A stretch of DNA of 64,000 nt from Gaeumannomyces sp. JS-464 (GCA_002197995.1 NGZR01000005.1:930001-994000); one strand, 5' to 3'; counted from the stretch's first letter, positions 31,640-42,353 are shown. Notes: generated by a model not told the origin, from the letters alone. Numbers and translations are program-made.

Positions 31640-31841
31640 TCGAGCTACGGCGGGTGCTAGCCGCGAGGTCCTTGAGCACGGGCTGGTCGAAGATATCCTC
31701 GACGCCGACCTCAGCGTCCAGGCGGCGGCTGAGAGACGACGCCAGGCACGCGGCCATGAGCGGATGCCCGCCCCGATCGAAGTTGTCCTGAGCGCCTACC
31801 TCGACACCCAGCACAGCCAAAGATTCGTTGCGCGGAGCCAC
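31640..31841 (-). pseudogene. NRPS fragment: carrier domain 1
   Basis: LGVEVGAQDNFDRGGHPLMA is followed by RRLDAEVGVEDIFDQPVLK: a peptidyl carrier domain. The GGHSL core reads GGHPL, so the serine that carries phosphopantetheine is proline. Confidence 0.85.
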
Positions 31842-31948
31842 CCTATGGAAGAAGATATGGCTTTTCTCTTTTTAGGCTGTGGTTCTTGAGAGCTCATGCG
31901 GTCCAGGTCGACGACCTTATCTGGGAGCATGTTCGATGGAAGCAACGC

Positions 31949-32422
31949 CTAGATCCTGTCGCGCGCCCTGACCCCAACCCGCCGGTTCGTAGCCAGCGGT
32001 CTCCCAGTGCTGGCCGCCGACGACGCCGCACCCGCGATTTCGACCGCCTCCTCGAGCCTGCACAGCTCCAGGTCGACGCCGGCCTTGGCTGACAGGACCT
32101 CAGCGACGCGGGCCACAGGCACGTTGGGGCCGAGCGGCACGTAGGCGACGTTTGTCCGAAGCATGGAGAGGAGCGCGGCCACGATCTCGCACGACCGGAG
32201 CGCCATGACGGCGATCAGGCCCTCGGCCGGCATGGCGCGGCGCCGGAACCAGGCCGCGGTCGCGTCAGACCGGGCGCCGAACTGCGCGCACATCAGCCGC
32301 TCCGTCGAGTCGACGTTCGCGAGCGCGTCGGGCGTCGCTGCCATGTGGGAGCGGAACACGCCGACCATGATCGAACCGCGCGCGCAGTTGCCCGCTCGAC
32401 AGCTAGCAGACTCATAACCCAC
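31949..32422 (-). pseudogene. NRPS fragment: adenylation domain 1, N-terminal part
   Basis: The frame reads IMVGVFRSHMAATPDALANV, then CAQFGARSDATAAW, VMALRSCEIVAALLSML and NVAYVPLGPNVPVARV: the front of an A domain through motif A2. Motifs A3-A10 are gone; the next thing downstream is a carrier domain about 100 bases away, implying a deletion of about 1 kb. Confidence 0.85.
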
Positions 32423-32429
32423 AGCTTAT

Positions 32430-33990
32430 TAAGCCCGCCCAGTGGGAGCACTCAGACGGGCTCTCTTGGATACTCGATGCCCCCACGCAGGATCTCTCGG
32501 AAGGCAGGCCCTCCTCCCGCAAGTGCAGTCCAAAAAGGATGCGCATCGGGTAGACGCGGCCCTTCTCCTGCTGGCATGCCTGCTGCAGGGCGGACGCGAG
32601 GTAGTCCAGCGGGAGTCGCTGTTGGCCAGGGCGTCGGCGGCTATCGACTCGACCTCACCGTCAGCTCGGCCATCGTTTCGCTCCCCCCACGCGATTTCCA
32701 GACACTCGTGTCGGCCAGCAGGGAGAGCACAGCCTCAGCAGGCCTGTCCGTTAGAAACTTGGCTGGGATGCCGTCTCCCAGCCTGGTCTTCACACTCTAG
32801 CTTGGCGCTCAGGGGCTGCTTCCTGTGTGGCCTCGGCGCCCGGTGCCGTATGGTGTTGCTCCTTGCGCGAGCCGTGACCACGTCGCCGTAGATGCAGTGA
32901 CTGTGGCCCAGCAGGGAGCTGCTCTCTCCGCCGGCTTCGTTTTCCAGTTCCGCAATACCTTGGCCTCGGCTTCGGACCTCCATCTCACCCATACGGCATC
33001 CTTCGGGACCGCCTCGGCCGAACCGCCCAGGTCCTTGGTACCACGCCGCCCCAGCCTCTTTGGCCGTGCCGCCTTCTTGCCCGTCGCGACCAACTAACAG
33101 AGATGTCCGGCCAGCTGCCCAAGGGGCTGGAGATCGGCGGCACGTCCAAGGAATAAATGAGATTTCCAGAAAGCAAGGGAGCTCTCTGCCTTGTATACAC
33201 CAGTACAGAGTGGCCGTTCGAATTTCTCCCTGTATGTAGATATGCAGGCAGCGTTGTGACACTGTCAAGCATCCGTTGTGTCCAACGATCTGCCATCGTC
33301 GAACCTGGACATCTTCTGCGCACGAGCCGCTGCCGGTATCAACCCCCCTTTTCGGTTGCTCGAGGAGCTTCCAGCTTGCTTGTCGTACCAGTTCGGTCGA
33401 TCGAAAGAGAGCGGTGCCGACTCGTGGGCGCAATTTCATTCTAGATCCGTGGTCGAGGCTGGTCGGAAGCCAGTCAGCCCTTAGTTCCATTCTAGCTATT
33501 TTGCAGCAGCAAATGACAAGCAGCTCTCAGCATCAGACGCTAACGGCCAGGGCCAGACTTGCCTAGTGCTAGTAAAACAGCCTTGTATGAATCTCTCGCG
33601 CGAAGTCGAAGGTAATTCTAACCCAGGCAGTCGTCAGCATCGAAAGAAGCCACTGATGTTTACGCGAGGGCTGTGACTTGGGAGCTAGGTCTATCACAAA
33701 TACCGTGACTGTCCGCTTTAGGCCGGCTCAATGACACCGATTTCCGCGAGCTGGTTGTGTTCCCCAGGCTTAGCCTGGGGCTGTGAAATTGTTGAAAGGG
33801 AAGCGCTCGTGACCCTACGTCCGGGGTGGGTTGGGGGCATAGGTTAGCTGCTGGCTCGACACCGAGGGGGCAGATATACAGGAAGGGGCGTCGTTGTCAT
33901 ACCGGAGGTCATATTACTGTCTATTAATATTCGATAATGAAAAGGGTGAAAAAATGATGATAAAGATAGAGGAATGCTGAAGAACTTGGC
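32430..33990. other. Upstream flank of the NRPS relic; possible first-condensation-domain remnant
   Basis: Minus frames contain pieces such as LPLDYLASALQQACQQ and AEAVLSLLADTSVWK that could belong to a further C domain, but no diagnostic motif is seen. 33500-33990 shows nothing recognisable. Confidence 0.4.
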
Positions 33991-34075
33991 TGAATTCAGT
34001 GAATCATCGAATCTTTGAACGCGCATTGTGCCCGCCGGTACTCTTAAGAGTATGTCTGGTCGAGCATTGTTTTGC
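33991..34075 (+). pseudogene. 5.8S rRNA 3'-part / ITS2 fragment
   Basis: TGAATTCAGTGAATCATCGA, then ATCTTTGAACGC and CATTGTGCCCGCC followed by TGTCTGGTCGAGCATT are the well-known 3' third of fungal 5.8S rRNA running into ITS2. The 5' part of 5.8S, ITS1, 18S and 28S are absent. It is about 85 bp, so a dispersed, non-functional piece with a few substitutions relative to the canonical sequence. Confidence 0.88.
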
Positions 34076-34079
34076 TAGA

Positions 34080-35578
34080 CAGAACAGCGCCTCAAGGAGG
34101 GGGAATGGGGTGGCAGCACGATGTTAGGTAATCCATGCTTAGGTAATCTCGGGAACGATTCCCCCTCCTTCCCGCCATCCCTGAGACGGTCGTCTTCTGA
34201 AAGTTTATGCACATATTGCTTTGCGCTCTGTCATCATCCCTTCTCTTTTCAGGGGTGGGCTGCTTCCTTAAGCGTCGTCCCTAGAAGGATCAACTCTCCC
34301 ATCCCAGGCACATTCACAACAAACAGGGCGAGGGAGACACTACGAGAAGCCACGGCAAGGCGCGGTAAGCTTTCGCCGGCTCTCCTGAACCTTCTACGGT
34401 TGTGAGAAGGCTCAAGACTGCAGTTACTGACCGTTTGCTCGAGACTCTGCATCATGGAGAGTTTTAGATGGCAGCGGCGATCTCCCACCTCGATGCAGCG
34501 ACGGCTACCACACTCAGCTCAGCGATCCGGGCGGCCATGGGAGAGGCTGATCCGTAGGACAGCTATAGCTAAATAGCCTGATGCTACGGTCCAGACGACA
34601 GCCATGGGATTCTCGATACGCCACACCACTGATGATACCGTGGCGAAACGCTCGTCTCGCCTCCGCCCCGTTTAGAAGAGAAACAGACGAGTTTACTTCG
34701 CACCACACAAACGCTTCTCCCAGTTCACACGGAACCCCCATTCGCTCCCACGCACCCTCCCGGAAGGCCTTCGCTGACTACTGGAACCCAGCCTATGGAT
34801 GAAGATGCCTATCCCAGACCCGGCCTCAACTTTTCACGGACTCTTGGGAAGGATCGCCTTTCATGCACATACTTGATAGATTTGTCTTCTTGACTGGCTT
34901 TGGTAACCTTTTTCCCGTATGGCCCCCGCTCCTCCTCGATAATTATTGCGAACGGCGACCTCGGCCTCACAGTAGTACCCCACCCCTCGGTTCGGCCGGG
35001 CGCGCTCTAGGATACGTGAACCCCTATAATATATCTTGCTTTGTGTCCTATTTATAAGGCGGCTATCACTTCAGCAGCTGTGGACTCCTCAGTTCCTACA
35101 ACTGGAGACACGAGTGTGCCGGAGTGGTTAGAAACACCCACAAGATATCCAGGATGCTCTGTAGCGCTTGGTAAGCATAGATAACATAGGGGATTTTAGC
35201 CATCACAATCTGAGACTCCTGTAGCTTCTAGGCACTCACTCCACATGCGACAGTAGCTGTTATCATCCGCTTGTGCTCGTATCTTTATACACTGATGCTG
35301 CCTGTTCAGGACAGGAGGGGGTTATTCTACGGCACTGTGCTTTTGCGTGTGCCTCACAGAAAATAGGTAGGATTCTCCTAGAAACCCCAGCTTCGGACGC
35401 TAATTCCTGCAGTCTCGCCTACGCTCCGGAGTTTTCTGTATCTCGCCTTCCTGTGAGGAAAGGTTCCTGGATATATGTTACACAACCAGGGTGCCGTTGG
35501 CGGGCACTTCTAGCCAGACAAGCTCTCCAGCAGATAACAGCTTCCCAAACAACCGATTCGGCCCGTTATTAGAACTAG
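34080..35578. other. Intergenic stretch without a supportable gene
   Basis: It contains a TTAGGTAATC direct duplication near 34125-34150 and a GCCGGAGTGGTTA motif near 35115 that resembles a tRNA A box, without a matching B box. The region from about 35100 may include a 5' exon of the following gene, whose open frame has no ATG of its own. Confidence 0.4.
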
Positions 35579-36556
35579 CCCTCTCCAGGCTTCAACAAAA
35601 ATCGCACAAACGTTCCCATAGCAACACCAGGCACGCATGTGGCAAATAATCGGGAACAGCGCAGACAACATGGACAATGCAAGAAGATACGAGACAGGTG
35701 GCGTAGGCGCCAGGAACCCTCCGTCTTTATCCCCCGTCAGCGACGCCAGCAGCGCCACGCGTCCGCGGGAAGCAGCCGTTCGGTACCAAGCAGCGACAGA
35801 AACCTTCCTGCCGACCTTCCTCCCAATGAGCCTACCTCTCAAAGCGGAAACGACACCGCCGACTCCGTCCAGGTGGTGGGTACGGCCACAGAAAGCACCG
35901 GGCAGGCAGCAGCATCTCTCCCAGCACAGCCCCCTCCGCCAAGAACCGTCGACCTCAACCACAGGATTGTCCTTCAGCTCTGGGCGGCCAGCGTGGCCAA
36001 GACCAAACACCCCAGCCTCGCCTGGGAGGAGTGTCTGGTGGCGGGCACCTTCGTCCAGCAGACGGTGGAGCAGCTCGCGAAGGAGCCCAACAAGATCGAA
36101 GACGCTGTCGAGGAGCTCGAGAAGGCGGCCGGCAAGCCCGGAGGAGGATGGCAAGAGCAACAACTGGACGGCAACAACAGCCGGCGTCTCTCCTTCCGCG
36201 TCATGGGTGTCGGGGTTGCCATTGAAGTCAACGGCAATACGATCATGGACTTCAATCTCAACTACGACAAGTCCGAGGGGGCCAATGGGACTTCTTGTGA
36301 GGAGGAGACCCTCCAAGCCCAACTAGGGAGAGATTCCTACCAGGCGGCCAAGACGACGATGCTGGGCGCCGCTCTCTCGTGGGAGAACGCCGTGGACGAC
36401 CTGGACGGAAACGCCTATCAGCTCTACATGGCGTTCAGGCCGGCGATAGAGGTCCCGGCAAAGGACCGGAGAAAACCCTGGTGGAAAGCCAATTGGACGA
36501 TGGGCTGCACGCTGGATCTTAACAAGGTCCAGGCGGCGGCCCAGCGCAGGGTATAG
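35579..36556 (+). CDS. Hypothetical protein, family unknown, start exon unresolved
   Basis: One frame is open from 35579 to the stop at 36556. The N-terminal third is basic and disordered (Arg/Gln/Ser/Pro-rich). The remainder looks folded: LNHRIVLQLWAASVAKTKHP, then a helical LVAGTFVQQTVEQLAKEPNK followed by IEDAVEELEKAAG, then a strand-rich VMGVGVAIEVNGNTIMDFNL and a Trp-rich tail. There is no in-frame ATG before about 36203. The nearest ATG, at 35637, is in another frame, so either a 5' exon lies upstream (acceptor-like CTCCAG at 35582-35587) or a base is missing. It converges with the HET gene, with about 165 bp between stops. Function not recognised. Confidence 0.65.
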   Translation, partial: PSPGFNKNRTNVPIATPGTHVANNREQRRQHGQCKKIRDRWRRRQEPSVFIPRQRRQQRHASAGSSRSVPSSDRNLPADLPPNEPTSQSGNDTADSVQVVGTATESTGQAAASLPAQPPPPRTVDLNHRIVLQLWAASVAKTKHPSLAWEECLVAGTFVQQTVEQLAKEPNKIEDAVEELEKAAGKPGGGWQEQQLDGNNSRRLSFRVMGVGVAIEVNGNTIMDFNLNYDKSEGANGTSCEEETLQAQLGRDSYQAAKTTMLGAALSWENAVDDLDGNAYQLYMAFRPAIEVPAKDRRKPWWKANWTMGCTLDLNKVQAAAQRRV

Positions 36557-36722
36557 TTGGAGGAAAGCAAACGGTGACTCAACATGGGAACATCTGCTCA
36601 TACGGCTTCTGGCAAGGATGAAGAAAATCAAGAAATAGATGGAGGGACAATGTGCCAGTTCCAGGTCTTCTGAATCGTTCCTGTTCCTTTGCTCTACGCG
36701 ACTTACTGTAGATCATAGAATG

Positions 36723-38996
36723 CTAGACTAGCGTTACTATCTTCTCCTGAGCCTTCAGCATTGTCTCCTGCTTCCCCTTCACCACGCCGACCCGCTCAAA
36801 AACGCCGTCTGAAACTTCCCGCAGCACAAGGCTAAAGAGCATCCAGAACCCGGTGATGTGCTTCTGACGCAGCGGCAGAATCCACGCGACGCCGCCACAC
36901 TTGTCCATCTCCTCGTAGTCGTCAACCATCACCGTCATGGTTACCATGCCGCGGCCCCCGGACCCGTCCCTACCCGCCGAGTGGATGCGCCAATACAGCC
37001 GGTCCGCCCGGTTCGTGTCGTTGGGAGGAATGAGCTCGTCGACAGCAGTCACCTTGGCGCCGGCCGGGATGGACTCCAGTCGCTCGCCGTGCGTCGAGCC
37101 GCCGACGAGCTGCGGCACATTATCGCTCCTATAGACCCTACTGCGTACGGGGCGGCCTTTGACTACCAGCTTCGCACCCGGAGCACTGGCGAGCGTGGAG
37201 CTGCCGACCCCCTCGATGCGCAAAACCTCCACCTCGTCAATGGTATCGTCGACAATGTCCTCGTAGCCGACGCCGTAGGGAAGGCGCACCTGCTGCCCGC
37301 TGGGGCCGAGCGGCGTGTCTGCCAGGCGGTGCTCAAGGCAGGCCCAAGACCACGACGGGGCGCGTCTGACAGAGGCGCGGCGCCTCTGGCGCCAGTACTT
37401 TCCGGAACAGTCCCATTCGAGCCCCTCCAGGATCCGGCTACGCCAGAGGCCGGCCACGTACGCGTCGTCGAGCAGGCGGGCCATGCGCGTCGCGAGGGCC
37501 GCGATGGCGGGGAACCGGTCCGACTCGAAGGTCAACGCGCGTCGCGAGTAGTCCTCGACCACCCGCTGCCATAGCGCGTAAGCTCCCTTGCGGTCCGCCT
37601 GGCTGAGCGTGTGCCCGTCGGCGGCCGCGGCACTGGCCAGCTCTTTGAGTCGGCGGATCTCGCCGCCGGCAGCTGAGAGGGAGTAGTCCCTGCCCGGGTT
37701 GCTGCCCAGGGAGTCGTTGAGGGACTTGGGGCTGTCGGGAGGCTTGGCCAGGCCGCCGGGGCTGGACTCGGAGGCTGCCATCTCTGCGCAGTCGAAGGAG
37801 ATCCAGTACGAGTCGAAGAAGAGGGTGCGGAGGGGGAAGATGCGCTCTTGCAGGATCCAGCCCCGGCTGTCGAGTTGTGACGTCGGTGCTTGGAGCCTGG
37901 GAGCTAGTTCGAGAACAAGTTTCTTGGTGTGGGACACCGGGCCCGGGACTTGAAGCGAGATAGGGAGCTTGAAGGGTCTTGTCGCACGCCCGTCTCTGGT
38001 GCGCCAGAGGCCGCCAACGCTCTCCGCCGACGCTGCAATGTTAAGTACCGCATTCTCGTAGTAGTCAGCCATGAGGGGGATCTCGTTTGCCTTGTCTGCG
38101 CCCGAGTCTTGCAGGATACACAGAGAGTCGATCCAGAGATAGCTTATCCCCAGCTTGCGCGTCGTCTCACAGGCCTCGGCAAAGGTCCTCGAGAGCTTGC
38201 TTAGACGAATACCTTTACCGCAAAGCTCATCTTCGTTGGAAGTCGTTAGGGTGTAGGGATTGTCGGGCGTCCATCGGTGGCTGAGTGTGGCATACTTAGC
38301 AACGCCGTTTCGAGCGCCAGTCTTGACTACCACGATGACCCCGTCCGGCTCCAGCGCGCGCGTAAGATCAAGAAGCCGAGTTGGTAAGACGCTGGCGGTG
38401 TGTGATCCCCATGTGCGGCGACAGCTCTTGTGGCTTTGGTGACACGTATCTATCCATCGCGCCGCAAGGCTCATGGCCGCATCGCTCCCGGTTGAATCGT
38501 CGATGGCCGGTACGGTGTCCAGCTTTAATGACTCCGGGTCAGGAGCGGCGGGCTCCCGGGGCGTGGGCTTGCCTCTGGCGGAATGCGCCAGGTCGTCGAC
38601 AAGCTGCTGGCCGGGGTCTTCTGTCCACCTGGACCTGCTCAGGATCTCGGGCTGGCCTATCCTGAGGAAGTCGGACCCGAGGGGGTGCATGAAGTGGACG
38701 GATGTAGGATAGTCGATCTCGTCTTCGTCCAAGTTCGCGAACTCCCAGTCGCCAGCGGGATATTGGAGCGAGAGCGTGACGTCTGGCCAAGGTTCTGACA
38801 GATGTTTGGTGTCCAGCCCCCACCGACGATGGCGGATGATGCCTAGCAACACAGCACAGACTGGACAGTTGCTGGCCTCGGCCGACCACTCAAGGGCTGC
38901 AATGTTGGGCTGCAGAACGGCCCTGAACTCGAGCTCGTCGCCCTCGGGTACCGGCATGAAGGCGATATTGCTGCAGATATGGCAAAGCGACGCCAT
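36723..38996 (-). CDS. HET-domain heterokaryon-incompatibility-type protein
   Basis: A single 757-residue frame. The N terminus carries the LCHIC...NCPVCAVLL cysteine pairs common in this family. The HET domain (PF06985-type) starts at residue 235 with YATLSHRW, continues through SKLSRTFAEACETTRKLGIS and YLWIDSLCILQDS (about 286-298) and ends with MADYYENAVLNIAAS. The C-terminal half, about 380 residues, is typical of HET proteins and without a named domain; no NACHT or repeat domain is attached. HET domains trigger growth arrest or cell death after non-self recognition between hyphae. The frame is intact, with no intron needed. The first ATG fits the family start. Beyond its own start lies an array of divergent small genes on the other strand. 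Confidence 0.93.
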   Translation of the reverse strand: MASLCHICSNIAFMPVPEGDELEFRAVLQPNIAALEWSAEASNCPVCAVLLGIIRHRRWGLDTKHLSEPWPDVTLSLQYPAGDWEFANLDEDEIDYPTSVHFMHPLGSDFLRIGQPEILSRSRWTEDPGQQLVDDLAHSARGKPTPREPAAPDPESLKLDTVPAIDDSTGSDAAMSLAARWIDTCHQSHKSCRRTWGSHTASVLPTRLLDLTRALEPDGVIVVVKTGARNGVAKYATLSHRWTPDNPYTLTTSNEDELCGKGIRLSKLSRTFAEACETTRKLGISYLWIDSLCILQDSGADKANEIPLMADYYENAVLNIAASAESVGGLWRTRDGRATRPFKLPISLQVPGPVSHTKKLVLELAPRLQAPTSQLDSRGWILQERIFPLRTLFFDSYWISFDCAEMAASESSPGGLAKPPDSPKSLNDSLGSNPGRDYSLSAAGGEIRRLKELASAAAADGHTLSQADRKGAYALWQRVVEDYSRRALTFESDRFPAIAALATRMARLLDDAYVAGLWRSRILEGLEWDCSGKYWRQRRRASVRRAPSWSWACLEHRLADTPLGPSGQQVRLPYGVGYEDIVDDTIDEVEVLRIEGVGSSTLASAPGAKLVVKGRPVRSRVYRSDNVPQLVGGSTHGERLESIPAGAKVTAVDELIPPNDTNRADRLYWRIHSAGRDGSGGRGMVTMTVMVDDYEEMDKCGGVAWILPLRQKHITGFWMLFSLVLREVSDGVFERVGVVKGKQETMLKAQEKIVTLV

Positions 38997-39463
38997 TGTA
39001 GACGGGGCGGGTGGTGGTGGGGGAGGTCAAGATTCTGTGCAGCCCGGGGAAAATTCCGAATTGCATGTAGCCCAATGCGCCCACTACGAGCTCTTGCATG
39101 TCCCAATCCATTTGATCCACGTGACGCTCAAGGACTAACCCCAGCCTCGAAATACAGCCTGAGATTCCCGTCAGTCCCACCATCAACACCAGCCTCACCC
39201 TAACCACACCACACCAACAGGTAATGTTTCTTTCTTTAACAGTGTCTGCTAGCCAGCTTGCATCCCCTTAACTCGCCCCCTAATGACGGTCACATTTCCA
39301 GGCTTCATTGAGCGCCGAAGTGACAGTGCTAACTACTCCAGGGTACTTCATAGCCACATAGCCCAATTTAAAGCCTCAGCCAGGTAAGAACCGCCCAGAA
39401 AGTATTAAAGCATATTTTGCACAGATTTTCTCACCGGCCATCATAACGTCCTGTTTTATCTAT
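38997..39463. other. Divergent promoter region between the HET gene and the small-gene array
   Basis: No ORF of note. It must hold the upstream signals of both the minus-strand HET gene and the first small plus-strand gene; GTAATG and CAGGTAAG motifs near 39220 and 39384 hint at a 5' UTR intron of the latter. Confidence 0.45.
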
Positions 39464-39766
39464 ATGCCAAAGCTCGAGCACAAAACTGACAAACCAGAGT
39501 TCCACCATAGAAAAATGTCCGCCCAAGAGTACAAGTCCGGCGACAAGGTGAACTGCCGGGTTCACCTTGACGAAAACCACTTCTACGAGTTCAAGGGCGT
39601 CGTCGCAGACGGCGAAAAGCACGAGGACGGGAGCATTCCCGTCAGCATCAAGGAAGAGAAGCGTGGGGATGAGTGGTACGAATGCGTGCCCACAGACCCC
39701 GTCTTGGTCTTCCCCGAGTTTTTGAAGCTCGACGAGAAGAAGCTCCGCAAGGAGAAACAAGACTGA
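39464..39766 (+). CDS. Small-protein array, member 1
   Basis: A 100-residue frame; a second ATG at 39515 gives an 83-residue product (MSAQEYKSGDKVNCRVHL...) that matches the length and start of the other members, and I prefer it. It shows the shared plan: GDKV near the start, FKGVVADGE in the middle, PVLVFPEFLKL near the end, then a lysine-rich tail. Charged, no signal peptide, no membrane segment. The composition suggests a small beta-barrel-like domain. Function unknown. Confidence 0.75.
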   Translation: MPKLEHKTDKPEFHHRKMSAQEYKSGDKVNCRVHLDENHFYEFKGVVADGEKHEDGSIPVSIKEEKRGDEWYECVPTDPVLVFPEFLKLDEKKLRKEKQD

Positions 39767-40245
39767 TTACCGCCAGCAGCAAAAGCTGTGCGGAGAGGAG
39801 GAGGAGCACCATCAGGACGCCTGAGGTAGGGATTTCTTTATCCTCGCATCTGCACCTCCCTTTCCCCCAGCAGTCGACAGTGATCATAGGGTTCCTACAG
39901 CGCAACTTTATATATAGTAGGTGCTCCCATCGGGCAGATGCGTGATTCACTCGCGCTGCCTGTATCCAGTCTCTCCTAACCCTCGTGCCCTCATTGTTCC
40001 CTCAATGCGGCTCCTACCGGCAGCGATCTGTCTTACGCCGGTGCTTGCGTTTGCTCGTATCCAGCTCACCAGGGTGGAATCGCCATGCTTAGCCAGTGGC
40101 ATCACACGGCAAACTCTCCGCGTACCTACATAATCAGAGTATCATCTCCCCCGAGAAAAGTTTCAGCGCTAACCACGCTCATGTCACAACTAAACAAGAA
40201 GCAACGAATAGCCTCAGCCTACAACCCACTCCTACACCCCTGACA

Positions 40246-40705
40246 ATGTCAACTGTATACTGCCGCGGCCAGCTGGTGAGGGCCAGTTTGCCGGACTTCG
40301 CCAACTTCGGGATTGACACGAAGATAGTTGGCCGCATCGCGTTCGACGACGACCCCAAAAATCTTGCTGAATGGATCCAAATTAACGCACTAGGAGTTCT
40401 TAGCAACACGACGCACGAGTGGCAGAGATGGAGGGACATAAATCCCGTCTGGTGTTTGAGGAAGGATGTGTGGCGTCTTCAGCGGCTCCCACAACTAGTA
40501 AGTCCTACCAGCCTACGTGTTCTACTACCGCTTTGCGGCAGGGGCGCGGTTAATCACCTTCAGAATGTTGTCAAACATCCGTCCCTCATTCAACATCTTT
40601 ACTCACTGTGCTCATGCACAGCTACCCACTGCATATATCTTGGGTGATTATAAGAAACTGACTCCCTGCCCTCCATCGCAGCGACCTAATACCAACTCGA
40701 CATAG
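40246..40705 (+). CDS. Small-protein array, member 2 (two exons likely)
   Basis: ATG at 40246 opens MSTVYCRGQLVRASLP, then IVGRIAFDDDPKNLAEWIQI and NPVWCLRKDVWRL, the same three blocks as in the other members. A GTAAGT donor at 40498 and an acceptor ending at 40621 join in frame to a short second exon ending at TAG 40703-40705, giving 111 residues. Reading through the intron also stays open for a while, so the tail is uncertain. The family blocks all lie in exon 1. Confidence 0.65.
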
Positions 40706-40868
40706 CATTATGGCCACTCTCAACCGGCTCGAGTGTCGACAAAGCACAAGAACCCCTGATCCGACTATTTCATTAACTCGACCCCCGATCTGATTTCCTT
40801 ATCGACTGAACCCCTCATCCGACTCTTCATTTCCTGGACCCCTGACCCGACTTCTTCGCCACCTGGAC

Positions 40869-41120
40869 ATGTCAGCACCAATTCGTCTCAGAGTCGGCAG
40901 ATGCATAAGCGGCGTTGCGAGGTCTCCCCACAATCAAAATCACCGATGGCTTGTTGAGGGTGTGCTCACCCGGGGCGACCCCGACAGCGGTCCCCTGAAC
41001 GAATACATACAAGTCGCTGCCGACTGGCTCTACATAGAGGGCACCGGCCAATGGGTGCAAACTGTGACCACCTTTGTCTGGGTTAGGAGGGAGTCTGTGC
41101 GGGGGCCGCGTCGGCGATGA
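40869..41120 (+). CDS. Small-protein array, member 3
   Basis: An 83-residue frame: LRVGRCISGVARS, then WLVEGVLTRGDPDSGPLNEY and IQVAADWL, then TTFVWVRRESVRG. It keeps the V-x-G-x-[VL] and D-P-x-x-x-x-L blocks and the FVWVRR ending. Basic C terminus. Function unknown. Confidence 0.62.
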   Translation: MSAPIRLRVGRCISGVARSPHNQNHRWLVEGVLTRGDPDSGPLNEYIQVAADWLYIEGTGQWVQTVTTFVWVRRESVRGPRRR

Positions 41121-41594
41121 TTATTTCCACATCCCAAAGCAGGCAATGCAATATGACGGCGTGCATGGAGCGAGGTGTACATTGTTTTTCAGGCAGTAGC
41201 TGTTGTGTTTTTACCCCCTGGTCTTAGTGACACAAGAATACACGATGGTTTGCCGCAGGCGCACAGGCATTGGAGGTGTGACTTCTCGGCCAGCTCGCCC
41301 CCTTATGTGTAGCATGTGTTGCCCCGACCGTATCAGGTTAGAGGTACAGCTGCCCCAGCATACCCTATCACACCCGGAGAGCGGTATCACAATTAGAGAG
41401 AGTCCAACGTCCAGACAGGCCTGTGAACCGTGTGACGCAACTAGCCGCAAGGCGTGTATAAAAGAGTGCGAATGTCTGGATTCCCTCGAGGAAGAATCCT
41501 TTGTTCCTCACGGTCATCGTACGTGTTGCGTCGCCTCTCAGCTGCCGGGCCAGGGAAAACAGCCGACTTGCACAGGCCCCGAAAGCCCTCCGAC

Positions 41595-41870
41595 ATGGTG
41601 GCAGGCGTGGCTTACACCGCCGGCGACTACGTGGAAGCCAGATGGACAAACCCGAAAGGGGTAGAAATGCTGATCCGCGGGGAGGTGGACTTTACCGACA
41701 ACCCGGAGAATTTGGAGCCCACGATTTGGATCGGCACGGAATTCTACAATGAGCTGGCGACTGACACCAGGCCCGCTGGCAAATGGAAGCGCGCGATCAG
41801 GGAGCCAGGCATCCGGGTCTGGAGGAGTGAGATGTGGCCTGTTGCACGTCGCCCGGCCCCCAGAGGCTAA
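41595..41870 (+). CDS. Small-protein array, member 4
   Basis: A 91-residue frame from ATG 41595: AGDYVEARWTNPKG, IRGEVDFTDNPENLEPTIWI, then REPGIRVWRSEMWPV. Closest in the array to members 5 and 6 (GEVDFTDNPENLEP against GEVDFSDNPDDLDP and GTVDFSDSPNNLDP). No intron needed. Function unknown. Confidence 0.75.
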   Translation: MVAGVAYTAGDYVEARWTNPKGVEMLIRGEVDFTDNPENLEPTIWIGTEFYNELATDTRPAGKWKRAIREPGIRVWRSEMWPVARRPAPRG

Positions 41871-42353
41871 TGCTGCTTGATTTGAAGGAGTGAAGTCACG
41901 GGGAGGCAGTGAATGGAGAAAAAATATCGGGTAGCTCATCATGCTGCGGTTAGCGCCCCTGAAGCGGTGGTGAAGAATGATATAGGGAGTTGCGTCTGTC
42001 TAGGTCACACATGTGCCGTGAGACCCGCCAATTGGCTGGGTCACCACATCATGGAGCAGTACAAATACATCTCGATCCCTCTAACAATGCCCTCCTACCA
42101 GCAAGTTCCTCTTTCACGAGCAATAGCTCCGGTCCCTGTAACCTCCCTGCCGCCATGCCCATCCAAGGAAAGCGAAGATGGTGCTTACCGAGGCAGAGGC
42201 AGAAAAGATAGCCTACAAACTCGGCGACAGAGTGCACTGCCATTGGATATCTCCCGACAATGTCCACCACATAGTATCGGGCGAAGTCGACTTCAGCGAC
42301 AACCCCGACGATCTCGACCCCATGTTGTGGGCAACGATGGTTCATTATTGCTA

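Larger units (their letters stand above)
26190..32430 (-). pseudogene. Shattered non-ribosomal peptide synthetase with terminal reductase
   Basis: Read 3' to 5' along the window, the minus strand carries fragments in the order A-T-C-A-T-C-T-E-C-A-R. Each is recognisable by core motifs, but they lie in different frames, contain stops and lack whole sections (most of A1, the body of C2, all of A3, the last carrier). About 6.2 kb remains, where four full modules would need well over 12 kb. An ancestral four-module enzyme with one epimerase and a terminal thioester reductase would release a peptide aldehyde or alcohol. Two visible carrier domains have lost the phosphopantetheine serine. No modifying genes surround it. 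Whether any frameshift is a sequence error cannot be told, but the deletions make it non-functional. Confidence 0.88.

Noticed and set aside
35110..35190. tRNA start suggested by GCCGGAGTGGTTA
   Set aside because: Resembles an A box, but no GGTTCGA B box follows within tRNA distance and no cloverleaf can be drawn.
35510..36322. 270-codon minus-strand ORF
   Set aside because: Opposite a better-supported plus-strand frame; no motif.
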